Made by a program: the position numbers and the translations under genes
Part shown: one piece after another, positions 9,284-18,155 of the stretch
Layout of the letters: the number at the start of each line of letters is the position of its first letter
How positions within the stretch are numbered: position 1 is the stretch's first letter
From: Betaproteobacteria bacterium UBA1934
GTDB taxonomy: Bacteria; Pseudomonadota; Gammaproteobacteria; Burkholderiales; Rhodocyclaceae
Assembly: GCA_002337055.1 (NCBI GenBank)
Contig: DDFG01000006.1
Span: 7,175 to 71,174, forward strand
DNA length: 64,000 nt
Direction of reading: 5' to 3'
Notes under the pieces: generated by a model
Told to the model about the DNA's origin: nothing
Database searches by the model: none
The model's input: the letters and a program-made list of their open reading frames with translations, nothing else

Positions 9284-9748
9284 TCAGGCTGAATCGATGA
9301 TGCGTAGCCCGGTCAACGGACTGGATTGGCCGTTCGGACCGTAGAGACTGGCTTGTCGTGCCTGCTGGGTGAGAATGGCCAGCGCTTCCTGCGTGGCTTG
9401 CAGGCGGATGCCGATTAGCTTGCCATTAAGTTCATTGAGTTGCCGTGCCTCCGCCGCTTGGGCCAGCAGTATGGTCCATGCCTGGCGGACGCCCGCGTCG
9501 GCCGGGTGTTTTGCGATCCATTCCTCCATTCCAGCCCGCTCTGGGGGGCATCCGGCCCCCGCCAGCAGCGCATTGCGCAGGCCGCTCATGGAAGAGATTT
9601 CGTTCGCCAGCGTTCCCTTGCGCTGATTGATGCCCGGCAACGCCGCAGCTTCGCCACGTTGAAGCGCGCCCTGTTCTTCTTTGAGCAGGGCGGCAAATTG
9701 CATGACCAGTTCGCTTTCGCGCTGGATCGTCGCCAACAGATCGGACAT
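9284..9748 (-). CDS. flgN: Flagellar chaperone FlgN
   Basis: FlgN is the export chaperone for the junction proteins FlgK and FlgL. The 154-residue, helix-rich product (SDLLATIQRESELVMQFAAL, then LPGINQRKGTLANEIS) fits the FlgN family, and its place directly after flgM is diagnostic. The ATG at 9748 is chosen over the TTG one codon upstream; it shares one base with the flgM stop (TGATG), implying coupled translation. Sequence conservation in this family is low, so context carries much of the call. Confidence 0.88.
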   Translation of the reverse strand: MSDLLATIQRESELVMQFAALLKEEQGALQRGEAAALPGINQRKGTLANEISSMSGLRNALLAGAGCPPERAGMEEWIAKHPADAGVRQAWTILLAQAAEARQLNELNGKLIGIRLQATQEALAILTQQARQASLYGPNGQSSPLTGLRIIDSA

Positions 9749-10026
9749 CAAGCCTGGCGACGGGAGGCGATCAGGTCGCGGGCCGTGGCCAGCAGGCTGT
9801 CGGCAATGGCGCCGGTATTGATGGCGAAGCGACCTTCCGAAATGGCCTGCTTGATCTCGGCAATACGGGCCGCATCGACATTGCCAGCATCTTCGCTGGA
9901 GGCCAGTCGGGCGGTGTCGCTCAAATGTACTTCGGCCGAGTCGCCGGCGCGCGCGGAGGCGCTTTTGGTCGGCGCCGTCGGTTTGCCGGTGATAGTGCTG
10001 GGCTTGAAATGGCTGTCAATCTTCAT
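9748..10026 (-). CDS. flgM: Anti-sigma-28 factor FlgM
   Basis: FlgM binds FliA and is exported once the hook is finished, which releases late gene expression. The 92-residue protein begins MKIDSHFKPS and carries the C-terminal sigma-binding helices (DAARIAEIKQAISEGRFAIN, then DSLLATARDLI). The frame is open upstream to 10188, but that part overlaps flgA; the ATG at 10026 gives the family's usual beginning and length and follows a sigma-28 promoter. It is translationally coupled to flgN. Confidence 0.93.
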   Translation of the reverse strand: MKIDSHFKPSTITGKPTAPTKSASARAGDSAEVHLSDTARLASSEDAGNVDAARIAEIKQAISEGRFAINTGAIADSLLATARDLIASRRQA

Positions 10027-10057
10027 GATGGGTTCCGGAAATTGGAGTGTCGTCTCA

Positions 10058-10084
10058 TTATCGGCAGCATACTGGGTAACTTGA
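10058..10084 (-). promoter_or_regulatory. Sigma-28 (FliA) promoter for flgM-flgN
   Basis: Read on the minus strand: TCAAGTTA, 11 bases, then GCCGATAA. The -10 is a perfect match to the sigma-28 consensus GCCGATAA and the spacing is the consensus 11. The start point would lie about 25 bases before the flgM ATG, just after the flgA stop. It would put flgM under its own target, the usual feedback loop. Confidence 0.88.
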
Positions 10085-10087
10085 ACG

Positions 10088-10756
10088 TTAGGGGCGAATT
10101 TCCACGCTGCCGTCATCCTGTACGACGCCGCTGATGGTTTGCCCGGTACCGACGCGTACCTGGAGTATTTGCCCGGCGCCGCCGCCATGGAGCGCCTTGC
10201 CTTCGCCGGTGACCGAGAAGCCGCTTCCGCGCATGATCAGTCTGACGCTTTGTCCTGCCTTGATCAACTGCGGCACCATCAGCTGTTCGACACGCAGAGG
10301 CTGTCCCGCCGCCACCGAATTTTTGAGCGTCTTGCCCAAGGCAAAGCTGGCATCGGTCAAAATGCCGGCCGGCAACAGGCTCAAATCGCCTCGCAGAGTC
10401 GCGAGATCTTCTGCGCGGATGTTCTGGCCAGCCGCCAGCGGGCGGGCGGTGACCAGATACTGCCGGGTCACGCTGATCTGAACCGGCACCATGATGTTCC
10501 AGCGAACCGGCTCTTCGCAGCGTACGCCGACATGAGTGTTACCCCAGGGTTTGGCGCCAGCCGGAGTATAGGTTTGCAGCTTGCCGCATGACGGCAATTG
10601 CGTGTGTGGGTCGAGCGGGCCGGCCTTCACGCCGATCTCTCCGGGCAAGCCCTTCGCCTCCGCACGGGCATGACGTTCGGCCGCATCCAGTATGGGATCG
10701 GCGATTGCCGACGCTACAAACGCCAAGCTCAGGGCAAGCAGAAAGATACGCATCAT
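10088..10756 (-). CDS. flgA: Flagellar P-ring assembly chaperone FlgA
   Basis: FlgA is a periplasmic chaperone for polymerising FlgI into the P ring. The 222-residue protein has a signal peptide (MMRIFLLALSLAFVASAIA), a central domain with a cysteine pair (SCGKL and VRCEEP) and a C-terminal SAF-type domain (VTARPLAAGQNIRAEDL). Two successive ATG codons make the exact start uncertain by one residue. It is divergent from flgB and lies upstream of flgM-flgN, which also have their own promoter. Confidence 0.94.
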   Translation of the reverse strand: MMRIFLLALSLAFVASAIADPILDAAERHARAEAKGLPGEIGVKAGPLDPHTQLPSCGKLQTYTPAGAKPWGNTHVGVRCEEPVRWNIMVPVQISVTRQYLVTARPLAAGQNIRAEDLATLRGDLSLLPAGILTDASFALGKTLKNSVAAGQPLRVEQLMVPQLIKAGQSVRLIMRGSGFSVTGEGKALHGGGAGQILQVRVGTGQTISGVVQDDGSVEIRP

Positions 10757-10805
10757 GGTGCGCCATTGTGCATCAGCCGGGCGGCAATGAAAACCGGGTC
10801 ACTGA

Positions 10806-10820
10806 CGGCAAAAGTTGCCG
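10806..10820. promoter_or_regulatory. 15-bp palindrome resembling the FlbD-type enhancer (ftr)
   Basis: CGGCAAAAGTTGCCG is a perfect 6-bp inverted repeat with a 3-base centre. It matches 14 of 15 positions of the Caulobacter FlbD site as I recall it (CGGCARAANCTGCCG). It lies about 42 bases upstream of the flgB sigma-54 promoter, in the flgA-flgB divergent region. FleR in this window is of the same activator class as FlbD, so it could be a FleR site. The function is inferred. Confidence 0.5.
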
Positions 10821-10861
10821 ATCTCGTTCTTCAATCGCCCAATGGCGCGCGATTTTGAGAT

Positions 10862-10875
10862 GGCACACTCCGTGC
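10862..10875 (+). promoter_or_regulatory. Sigma-54 promoter for the flgB operon
   Basis: GGCAC-N5-GTGC, with GG and GC exactly 10 bases apart and a T before the GG (TGGCAC). It differs from the core consensus (GGCAC-N5-TTGC) at one base of the -12 element. The predicted start point near 10887 lies just upstream of flgB. Confidence 0.7.
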
Positions 10876-10902
10876 ATGAGGAGTGGCGTTCCATCTGTGC
10901 CG

Positions 10903-11313
10903 ATGATCATGTCCAACCTCACGCAACAACTCGATGTCTTCAGCAAGGCCCTGACGCTGCGCAGCGAGCGCCATCAGGTGCTGGCTTCGAACATCGCCAA
11001 TGCCGATACGCCGCAATACAAAGCGCGCGATTTCGATTTCGCGCGAGCCATGCAAAACGCTGTTGCGGGACGGACGGGTGGGTTGGGCTTGACACGTACG
11101 ACAGCCGGTCATCTTGACAGCAACGCGGGAGGCATCGCTTCGGCCAATATGCAGTTTCGCTCGGTGACGCAGGGTGCGGTGGATGGCAATACCGTGGATA
11201 TGGATGTCGAACGAGCCGCGATCGGCGAAAACTCGTTGCAGTACGAGGTGCTGACGCGGTTGGTTACCGACCGCCTGCAAAGCATGCGCGCGGCGATTGC
11301 CGGCAACCAGTAA
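10903..11313 (+). CDS. flgB: Flagellar proximal rod protein FlgB
   Basis: Proximal rod subunit; first gene of flgBCDEFGHIJKL. The family's N-terminal pattern SERHQVLASNIANADTPQYKARDFDF is split here between residues 22 and 47, and the C-terminal helix ends SLQYEVLTRLVTDRLQSMRAAI. Two ATG codons, 10903 and 10909, are possible; neither has a clear ribosome binding site downstream of the predicted start point. From 10903 the protein is 136 residues, the usual length. The frame is open further upstream, but that part crosses the promoter region and flgA. Confidence 0.93.
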   Translation: MIMSNLTQQLDVFSKALTLRSERHQVLASNIANADTPQYKARDFDFARAMQNAVAGRTGGLGLTRTTAGHLDSNAGGIASANMQFRSVTQGAVDGNTVDMDVERAAIGENSLQYEVLTRLVTDRLQSMRAAIAGNQ

Positions 11314-11324
11314 GGAGAGACTGA

Positions 11325-11732
11325 ATGAGTCTGATGAATGTCTTTGGCGTGTCGTCGAGCGCGATGACCGCGCAAGCAATGCGGCTGAACGCCGTGGCAT
11401 CGAATCTCGCCAACGCCGACAGCATCGTATCGGCCGACGGCAAGCCCTATCGCGCCAAACAGGTGGTGTTCGAGGCAACGCCGATGGGCGATGCGGCTTC
11501 GGTTGGGGTCCGTGTCAGCAAGGTGGTGGAAGATGCCGCCCCGGCGCGCATGGTGTACGACCCCAAGAACCCGGCGGCGGACGACAAGGGTTACGTGGCT
11601 TTTTCCAACGTCAACGTTGTGGAAGAGATGACCAACATGATTTCCGCCTCGCGTTCCTACCAGACGAATGTGGAAGTCCTCAACAGCGCCAAGACCATGC
11701 TTTCGCGCACGCTGCAAATCGGTCAAGGCTGA
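11325..11732 (+). CDS. flgC: Flagellar proximal rod protein FlgC
   Basis: Proximal rod subunit in the periplasm. The 135-residue protein has the rod/hook N-terminal motif (AMRLNAVASNLANADS) and a C-terminal helix with the family signature VNVVEEMTNMISASRSYQTN. A GGAGAG site precedes the ATG. It lies 11 bases after flgB and 12 bases before flgD, in one operon. Confidence 0.96.
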   Translation: MSLMNVFGVSSSAMTAQAMRLNAVASNLANADSIVSADGKPYRAKQVVFEATPMGDAASVGVRVSKVVEDAAPARMVYDPKNPAADDKGYVAFSNVNVVEEMTNMISASRSYQTNVEVLNSAKTMLSRTLQIGQG

Positions 11733-11744
11733 TAGGAGAAGACG

Positions 11745-12428
11745 ATGGCAACTGTCAATTCAACCAATACCGCCGCCGACATTTTTTCTAGCATCAACGG
11801 AACGTCGTCGACCAGCAAGTCGTCGACGGCCACCGCGTCGAAAGACATGGCGACCAACTTTCTGACGATGCTGACTACCCAGCTCAAGAACCAGGACCCG
11901 CTGAATCCTCTTGATAACGCTCAGGTCACCAGCCAACTCGCGCAGATCAACACAGTGAGCGGCATCGAAAAGCTCAACACTACGCTGACCAAATTGCTAA
12001 GCGCTTATGACGAAACGCAGGCGATGCAAGCCAGCAACCTGATCGGCAAGGCGGTCATGGTGGCGGGCAGCTCACTGCAGCTGGCCAGCGGTCAGGCGGT
12101 TGGGGGCGTCAAACTCGAGAGCAAGGCGGATGCGGTGACACTGACCATCACCGACGCGGCTGGTAACGTTGTGCAATCCGAATCGCTGGGGGCGCATGAC
12201 GCGGGAACATTCGATTTTGTGTGGGACGGCACCAATTCTGCTGGCAAAACAGCCGCTGACGGTAACTACAAGTTCAGTGTCAGCGCAACTTTGAATGGCA
12301 AGAAAGTCAATGCGACCGCCTTGCAGGCTGGCACGGTTACTGCTGTAACGCGCAGCGGAACAGATTTCGTCATCGACGTAGGTGCCTTGGGTAGCTACAG
12401 CTTCGACGACGTGCAACAGATTCTCTGA
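11745..12428 (+). CDS. flgD: Flagellar hook cap protein FlgD
   Basis: Scaffold cap needed for hook assembly, later shed. The 227-residue product contains the family core KDMATNFLTMLTTQLKNQD then PLNPLDNAQVTSQLAQIN, followed by the FlgD Ig-like and tudor-like part (residues about 100-220) with WDGTNSAGKTAADGNYKF. A low-complexity Ser/Thr leader (residues 1-35) is normal for the family. Confidence 0.96.
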   Translation: MATVNSTNTAADIFSSINGTSSTSKSSTATASKDMATNFLTMLTTQLKNQDPLNPLDNAQVTSQLAQINTVSGIEKLNTTLTKLLSAYDETQAMQASNLIGKAVMVAGSSLQLASGQAVGGVKLESKADAVTLTITDAAGNVVQSESLGAHDAGTFDFVWDGTNSAGKTAADGNYKFSVSATLNGKKVNATALQAGTVTAVTRSGTDFVIDVGALGSYSFDDVQQIL

Positions 12429-12440
12429 CGGAGACACACT

Positions 12441-13775
12441 ATGGCATTCCAACAAGGTTTGAGCGGCCTGAACACGGCATCGAAGGCGCTCGACGTCACC
12501 AGCAACAATATCGCCAACGCCAGCGTGGTCGGGTTCAAATCTGCCTCTGCCCACTTTTCGGACGTGTATGCCGCCTCCCTTTCCGGGGGAGGCGCCAGTC
12601 AGGCCGGTATCGGTGTCGGCACGTCGGCAGTACAGCAGCAATTTACTCAAGGCAACATCACCACGACCAACAATCCGCTCGACATCTCGATCAACGGCAA
12701 CGGATTTTTCCGGATGAGCCAGAACGGCGCAATCTCGTTTACCCGCAATGGTCAGTTCCATCTCGATAAGAGCGGCTACATCGTGAATGACCAGGGCATG
12801 CAGGTGACGGGGTACCCCGCGGACTCGACCGGTTTGATCGTGCCGTCGACCCCCTCGGCGCTACAGTTGTCTTCGTCGGATCTGTCGCCGGTGGCGACGG
12901 GCGCAAGTATTGGCGGCAGTTTTACCGGCGTGCTGGCCAACGTCAACCTGGATTCGCGCAAAGCGGCACCCACCACCGCCTGGGCAGACGGTCCGGTGCA
13001 GACGGCTGGCACCAAGGATCAATGGAATCCCAGCCCGACGACCTACAACTATTCCACGGCATTGTCGGTGTACGATACCTTGGGTAACGCCCATACCTTG
13101 ACGCTCTATTTCGTCAAGAGCGCCACCACGCCGGGCGCGTGGGATGTACACGCCAATGTCGATGGCACGACCAACCAGAATCTCTATGCGGCCGGCAGCA
13201 ACCTGGGCACTCTTCAATTCACCAGTTCCGGCCAACTGGATACGACGGTGGCCGGCAATGGGGTCATGAATATTTCCATCGATCTGGACGGGGTGATGGA
13301 CGATCTGGGCAACACCAACAGCGCTACGACGCCGCTGGCGTTCAAACTGGACTTTACGGGTTCCACCCAGTTCGGCTCGACCTATGGCACCAATAAACTG
13401 GAACAGGATGGCTATGCCTCCGGTCGATTGACGGGTGTGGCCGTCGGGGCCGACGGCGTGATCCAGGGGCGCTACAGCAATGGCCAAACGCGTAACCAGG
13501 GGCAGGTCGTGCTTGCCAATTTCACCAACCCCAACGGTCTTAAGTCTGCGGGCGGCAACCAGTGGGTCGAGACACCCGATTCAGGGGCTCCGCTGGTTGG
13601 TGCTCCGAACTCCTCCAGTCTGGGTGTCTTGCAATCCGCATCCGTCGAAGAATCGAACGTCGACCTGACGGCGGAACTGGTGACGATGATTACGCTGCAA
13701 CGTAACTATCAGGCCAACGCCCAGTCGATCAAGACGCAGGACCAGATCATGCAAACTCTGGTCAGCCTGCGCTGA
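12441..13775 (+). CDS. flgE: Flagellar hook protein FlgE
   Basis: Subunit of the universal joint between rod and filament. The 444-residue protein begins AFQQGLSGLNTASKALDVTS and NNIANASVVGFKS, has the flagellar basal-body middle region (NNPLDISINGNGFFRMSQNG) and ends with the conserved helix VDLTAELVTMITLQRNYQAN. Length is within the usual range. The GGAGAC upstream of the ATG supports the start. Confidence 0.97.
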   Translation: MAFQQGLSGLNTASKALDVTSNNIANASVVGFKSASAHFSDVYAASLSGGGASQAGIGVGTSAVQQQFTQGNITTTNNPLDISINGNGFFRMSQNGAISFTRNGQFHLDKSGYIVNDQGMQVTGYPADSTGLIVPSTPSALQLSSSDLSPVATGASIGGSFTGVLANVNLDSRKAAPTTAWADGPVQTAGTKDQWNPSPTTYNYSTALSVYDTLGNAHTLTLYFVKSATTPGAWDVHANVDGTTNQNLYAAGSNLGTLQFTSSGQLDTTVAGNGVMNISIDLDGVMDDLGNTNSATTPLAFKLDFTGSTQFGSTYGTNKLEQDGYASGRLTGVAVGADGVIQGRYSNGQTRNQGQVVLANFTNPNGLKSAGGNQWVETPDSGAPLVGAPNSSSLGVLQSASVEESNVDLTAELVTMITLQRNYQANAQSIKTQDQIMQTLVSLR

Positions 13776-13801
13776 TGACAGACTGAGGCGGGAGCGAAGG
13801 C

Positions 13802-14545
13802 ATGGATCGGCTGATCTACACCGCGATGACCGGCGCCAAGCATGTATTCATGCAGCAGGCAGGCACCGCGAACAATCTGGCCAACGCCAGTACCATCGGG
13901 TTCAAGGCGCAGGAGCATCGCTTCCGCGCTGTGCCGGTGCAGGGCGACGGCATGCCGACTCGCGCCTTCGTCGTCGATGCCTCGGTCAAGGATGTCTTCG
14001 ATCAGGGGCCGCTGATGTATTCCGGTCGCAACCTCGATGTGGCGGTTGAAGGGCAGGGATGGATTGCTGTACAACTGCCGGATGGCAGCGAGGCCTACAC
14101 CCGAGCCGGTAGCCTTGATGTCAATGCCAACGGCTTGTTGCAGACCAAGAGCGGCCAGACTGTGTTGGGTGACGGTGGCCCGATTACGATTCCGCCCGAC
14201 AACAGCATCGAAATCGCGCCGGATGGCACGGTATCGGTGGTGCCCGAGTATGGTGCCCGCAACAACGCCAACGCGATTGGTCGAATCAAGCTTGTCAATC
14301 CGCCTGAGGCCGATCTGGTGCGGGGCGGCGACGGGTTGTTCCGGCTCAAAAGCGGTCAGCCGGCGCCGGTCAACGAGAATGTTCGTCTTACTTCGGGGTC
14401 ACTTGAAGGCAGCAACGTCAACGTCACCGATGCGATGGTTAATCTGATCAGCCTTTCCCGCCAGTTTGAAATGCAGATCAAGTTGCTGCAAACCGCCGAT
14501 ACCAATGCCCGCCAGGCCGATCAACTGATTGCCATGAGCCGCTGA
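13802..14545 (+). CDS. flgF: Flagellar proximal rod protein FlgF
   Basis: Rod subunit between FlgC and FlgG. The 247-residue product starts MDRLIYTAMTGAKHVFMQQA, has AGTANNLANASTIGFKAQ and the middle motif YSGRNLDVAVEGQGWIAVQ, and ends with a typical helix (VTDAMVNLISLSRQFEMQIK). It is followed 14 bases later by flgG, its closest relative in the operon. Confidence 0.96.
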   Translation: MDRLIYTAMTGAKHVFMQQAGTANNLANASTIGFKAQEHRFRAVPVQGDGMPTRAFVVDASVKDVFDQGPLMYSGRNLDVAVEGQGWIAVQLPDGSEAYTRAGSLDVNANGLLQTKSGQTVLGDGGPITIPPDNSIEIAPDGTVSVVPEYGARNNANAIGRIKLVNPPEADLVRGGDGLFRLKSGQPAPVNENVRLTSGSLEGSNVNVTDAMVNLISLSRQFEMQIKLLQTADTNARQADQLIAMSR

Positions 14546-14559
14546 GAGAAAGTACCGCC

Positions 14560-15342
14560 ATGATTCGTTCCCTCTGGATTGCACGCACCGGCCTCGATGC
14601 CCAGCAGACACAACTGGATGTCATCGCCAACAACCTGGCCAACGTCAGCACTAACGGCTTTAAACGCTCGCGAGCGGTGTTCGAGGATTTGCTTTACCAG
14701 ACCATACGTCAGCCTGGTGCCCAGTCATCTCAGTCGACGCAGGTGCCCACCGGCCTGCAACTGGGTACGGGCGCCAAGCCCGTATCGACGGCACGTATTT
14801 TCACGCAAGGGAATTTGCAGAAGACCGATAATTCGCTTGATTTGGGGATCGCCGGCAACGGCTTCTTCCAGGTGCTGCTGCCGGATGGCACCACGGGCTA
14901 CACCCGCGACGGTTCATTTCAGCGTGACAATCAGGGGCAGATCGTCACAGCCGACGGCTATCCGCTGCAACCCAATATCACCATTCCGGCCAATGCGCTG
15001 ACAATCAGCGTCGGTCAGGATGGCACGGTCACCATCACACAGTCCGGTTCGTCCGCGACGACGCAGATCGGCACCATTCAGGTGGCAACCTTCATCAATC
15101 CTGCGGGCATGCAGAGCATAGGCCAGAATCTGTTTCTGGAAACCGCCGCCAGCGGCACCCCGACTCCCAACACGCCGGGACAGAACGGCGCCGGCCTGAT
15201 CAATCAGGGATATGTCGAAACCTCCAACGTCAATGTGGCGGAAGAATTGGTCTCGATGATCCAGACCCAGCGCGCCTACGAGGTCAACTCCAAGGTCGTG
15301 TCGACCTCGGATGCGATGCTCGGCCGCCTTACCCAGATTTGA
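14560..15342 (+). CDS. flgG: Flagellar distal rod protein FlgG
   Basis: Distal rod subunit. The 260-residue protein begins MIRSLWIARTGLDAQQTQLD and has VIANNLANVSTNGFKRSRAVF, the hallmark of FlgG. The middle motif KTDNSLDLGIAGNGFFQVLL and C-terminal SNVNVAEELVSMIQTQRAYE are clear. Length is the family standard. Confidence 0.97.
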   Translation: MIRSLWIARTGLDAQQTQLDVIANNLANVSTNGFKRSRAVFEDLLYQTIRQPGAQSSQSTQVPTGLQLGTGAKPVSTARIFTQGNLQKTDNSLDLGIAGNGFFQVLLPDGTTGYTRDGSFQRDNQGQIVTADGYPLQPNITIPANALTISVGQDGTVTITQSGSSATTQIGTIQVATFINPAGMQSIGQNLFLETAASGTPTPNTPGQNGAGLINQGYVETSNVNVAEELVSMIQTQRAYEVNSKVVSTSDAMLGRLTQI

Positions 15343-15351
15343 AGGCATGCC

Positions 15352-16014
15352 ATGAAGCCGATTTTTCTTGCCTTTCTCGCGCTGGCTGCATTGGCGGGTT
15401 GTCAGACAGTGCCGCCGACCAATGTGCATCAGCCGATGACCATACGCCCGCAAGCGCGCTCGGAAGCGCTGGCAACCAATGGAGCCATCTTCCAGTCCGG
15501 CTACAGTCGGCCGCTGTTCGAGGATCGGCGTGCGCGCTACGTCGGCGACACGATTACCGTCAAGATCACCGAAAATACTTCGGCGTCGACCAAATCCAAT
15601 GCCGAGATGCAGCGCGCCAGCAGCATCAGCGCTTCGGTCGATCCGATGAAGGGTGTGCTTGGCAACACTTTCGAAGGCATGTCGCTGGGTGCCAAGGGCG
15701 CCAACAATTTCAGTGGCAAGGGCGATGCCGCCAACACCAACGTCTTTACCGGCACGATGACGGCGACCGTCATCGAAGTACTGCCCAATGGCAATTTGCT
15801 GATTTCCGGCGAGAAGCAACTCGCCATCGGCCAGCAGACCGAGTATGTGCGTGTTTCTGGCGTTGTGAATCCGGCCTTTGTCGGCATCGATAATCTGGTC
15901 AATTCCTCGAACATCGCCGATGCGCGGATTGAGTACAAATCGTCCGGCTTCATCAGCGAGGGGCAGGTGATGGGGTGGCTGGCACGCTTCTTCCTTAGTT
16001 TCCTTCCGTTCTGA
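15352..16014 (+). CDS. flgH: Flagellar L-ring lipoprotein FlgH
   Basis: Outer-membrane lipoprotein that forms the L ring bushing. The signal peptide ends in the lipobox LAGC, with Cys at residue 17. The mature protein has the FlgH core (FEDRRARYVGDTITVKITEN) and the C-terminal signature (NSSNIADARIEYKSSGFIS). Length 220 residues. The ATG sits 9 bases after flgG. Confidence 0.97.
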   Translation: MKPIFLAFLALAALAGCQTVPPTNVHQPMTIRPQARSEALATNGAIFQSGYSRPLFEDRRARYVGDTITVKITENTSASTKSNAEMQRASSISASVDPMKGVLGNTFEGMSLGAKGANNFSGKGDAANTNVFTGTMTATVIEVLPNGNLLISGEKQLAIGQQTEYVRVSGVVNPAFVGIDNLVNSSNIADARIEYKSSGFISEGQVMGWLARFFLSFLPF

Positions 16015-16028
16015 TACGGAGATGGAAA

Positions 16029-17114
16029 ATGCGCAATATCAACGGCAAAAGCTTCCGGTTGGCGGCAATCCTCGCCGTCGGGATGTTGCCGTTCTGGGGT
16101 ATCCCGGCGCACGCTGAGCGCATCAAGGATCTGGCCAGTCTGCAAGGCGTACGCCAAAACCAGTTGATTGGCTATGGCCTCGTCGTTGGACTCGACAACA
16201 GCGGCGATCAGACGACGCAAACGCCTTTTACCACACAGGCGATCCTCAACATGCTGGCGCAACTAGGCGTCAATCTGCCCGTCGATCAAGCCAGCAAACT
16301 CCAGCTGAAGAATGTCGCTGCGGTGATGGTGACAGCCAGCCTGCCACCGTTTGCACGGGCAGGGCAGAACATCGACGTGACCGTCTCCTCCATGGGCAAC
16401 GCCAAGAGCCTGCGCGGCGGGACATTATTGCTGACGCCCCTGAAAGGCGCCGACGGGCAGATCTATGCCATGGCGCAAGGCGGTGTCGTGGTGGGCGGTG
16501 CAGGGGCGTCGGCAGGGGGCGCCAGCGTCACGGTCAACCATCTGTCGGCAGGGCGTGTGCCGGCAGGGGCTACTGTTGAGCGTGCGGTGCCTACAGCGGT
16601 GGGTCAGGGCGCCTATGTCTATTACGAACTGGGCAACACCGATTTTGGCACCGTGCAGCGCGTGGTTGAGGCGATCAACAAGGCGACGGAGGCGGGTACG
16701 GCAGAGGCCATGGATGGCCGTCAGATTCGCGTGCGTGCACCGGAAGACGCCAATGCCCGTGTCGCCTTTTTGGGAAGGGTCGAGAATCTTGATGTGCAGC
16801 CGATAGCGGCTATGGCCAAGGTGATCGTCAATCCGCGCACGGGCTCGGTGGTCATGAACCAGAAGGTGACATTGGAGAACTGTGCGGTGGCGCACGGCAA
16901 TCTTTCAGTGACGGTCGGCAATCAGCAGCCCGGCGCGACCGAAGTACAGGTTAAGCAAGAAGGCGGCAGCCTGATGAGTGTCAAGGCAGGCGCCAATCTG
17001 GCCGATGTGGTCAAGGCGCTGAACGCGCTGGGTGCCAACCCGATGGATTTGCTGGCAATTCTGCAAGCCATGAAGGCGGCCGGCGCCTTGCGCGCTGATC
17101 TTGAAATCATCTGA
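16029..17114 (+). CDS. flgI: Flagellar P-ring protein FlgI
   Basis: Periplasmic P-ring subunit, assembled with help from FlgA. The 361-residue protein has a signal peptide (about residues 1-29, ending IPAHA) and the FlgI start ERIKDLASLQGVRQNQLIGY with GLVVGLDNSGDQT. The C-terminal region ends LVKALNALGANPMDLL-like (here VVKALNALGANPMDLLAILQ). Normal length and order. Confidence 0.97.
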   Translation: MRNINGKSFRLAAILAVGMLPFWGIPAHAERIKDLASLQGVRQNQLIGYGLVVGLDNSGDQTTQTPFTTQAILNMLAQLGVNLPVDQASKLQLKNVAAVMVTASLPPFARAGQNIDVTVSSMGNAKSLRGGTLLLTPLKGADGQIYAMAQGGVVVGGAGASAGGASVTVNHLSAGRVPAGATVERAVPTAVGQGAYVYYELGNTDFGTVQRVVEAINKATEAGTAEAMDGRQIRVRAPEDANARVAFLGRVENLDVQPIAAMAKVIVNPRTGSVVMNQKVTLENCAVAHGNLSVTVGNQQPGATEVQVKQEGGSLMSVKAGANLADVVKALNALGANPMDLLAILQAMKAAGALRADLEII

Positions 17115-17116
17115 CG

Positions 17117-18100
17117 ATGAGCGGCAAGATCGACGACCTCCCCAAGCGCCTGGCGCTGGATGCGCGCGCGACGCAGGATCTGCGCAACAAATTCGCGCAA
17201 GATCCAGAAGGCGGCTTGAAGGCAGCGGCGCAGCAGTTTGAGGGCATGTTCCTGCAAATGGTGCTGAAAAGCATGCGCGACACCGTGCCGCAAGACGGGA
17301 TGCTGAGCAGCGACTCGACCCGCTTTTACACTTCGATGCTCGATCAGCAACTGGCACAGGAATTGGCGAACAGGCCGGGGCTTGGTTTTGCCAAATTGAT
17401 CGAGCAGCAGTTGGGACGAACCATGAACACCGCTGCAACCAGTGGCTCGACGGCAAGCACTGCCGCCCCTGCCGGCAATTCCTTGCCGCTGACGGTCAAC
17501 GACACTCGCCATTTATCCGTGCAGGCGACCGATGCCCTGAACCGGCTGACGGCCGCCCTGCGTGGCGCCGACGGAAGTGTCGTGGCGGCAGGTTCGGATG
17601 CTCTCGCGTCGGGGGGGGACGGGGTACCGGTATCAACGCGTGAGTTCGCCAATCGCGTCTGGCCGAGCGCCGTCGAGGCCAGTCGTGCCACGGGTATTCC
17701 GCCCCAGTTTCTGGTTGCTCACGCGGCGCTGGAGAGTGGATGGGGCAAGGGCGAGATCCGGCGCGCCGATGGCAGCGGCAGCTACAACCTGTTCGGAATC
17801 AAGGCCGGCAAATCCTGGACAGGGCCGGTTGTCGAGGCGAGTACCACCGAATATGTGGATGGCGTGGCGCAGAAGGTGAACGAGAAGTTTCGCGCTTACT
17901 CCTCCTATGCCGAGGCGTTCCGCGATTACGCCAGCCTGCTCCGTGACAACCCGCGATATGGCGTGGTAATCGGATCGCAGGATGGCACGGAGTTTGCAAA
18001 AAGGTTGCAACAGGCAGGGTATGCCACCGATCCGGCGTACGCCGAAAAACTGGCGCGCATCATCAACGGCCCGACCCTGCGCCAGGCCCTGATCGGCTGA
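17117..18100 (+). CDS. flgJ: Rod-cap peptidoglycan hydrolase FlgJ
   Basis: Two-domain FlgJ: an N-terminal rod-capping domain (residues about 1-100; AAQQFEGMFLQMVLKSMRDT) and a C-terminal glucosaminidase domain (about 165-325) that opens the cell wall for the rod. The catalytic glutamate lies in AHAALESGWGKGEIR; YNLFGIKAGKSW and FRAYSSYAEAFRDYASLLRD are the usual following motifs. The ATG lies 2 bases after flgI. Confidence 0.96.
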   Translation: MSGKIDDLPKRLALDARATQDLRNKFAQDPEGGLKAAAQQFEGMFLQMVLKSMRDTVPQDGMLSSDSTRFYTSMLDQQLAQELANRPGLGFAKLIEQQLGRTMNTAATSGSTASTAAPAGNSLPLTVNDTRHLSVQATDALNRLTAALRGADGSVVAAGSDALASGGDGVPVSTREFANRVWPSAVEASRATGIPPQFLVAHAALESGWGKGEIRRADGSGSYNLFGIKAGKSWTGPVVEASTTEYVDGVAQKVNEKFRAYSSYAEAFRDYASLLRDNPRYGVVIGSQDGTEFAKRLQQAGYATDPAYAEKLARIINGPTLRQALIG

Positions 18101-18109
18101 CGCATTCTC

Positions 18110-18136
18110 TCAATTACCGCCGTTTTCGGCCGTTAA
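18110..18136 (+). promoter_or_regulatory. Sigma-28 promoter for flgK-flgL
   Basis: TCAATTAC, 11 bases, then GCCGTTAA: 7 of 8 positions of the sigma-28 -10 consensus GCCGATAA at the consensus spacing. It lies in the 55-base flgJ-flgK gap, and the start point near 18143 falls just before the GGAGG ribosome binding site of flgK. It would boost the junction proteins after hook completion. Confidence 0.78.
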
Positions 18137-18155
18137 CCTCTACGGAGGCAATTTA

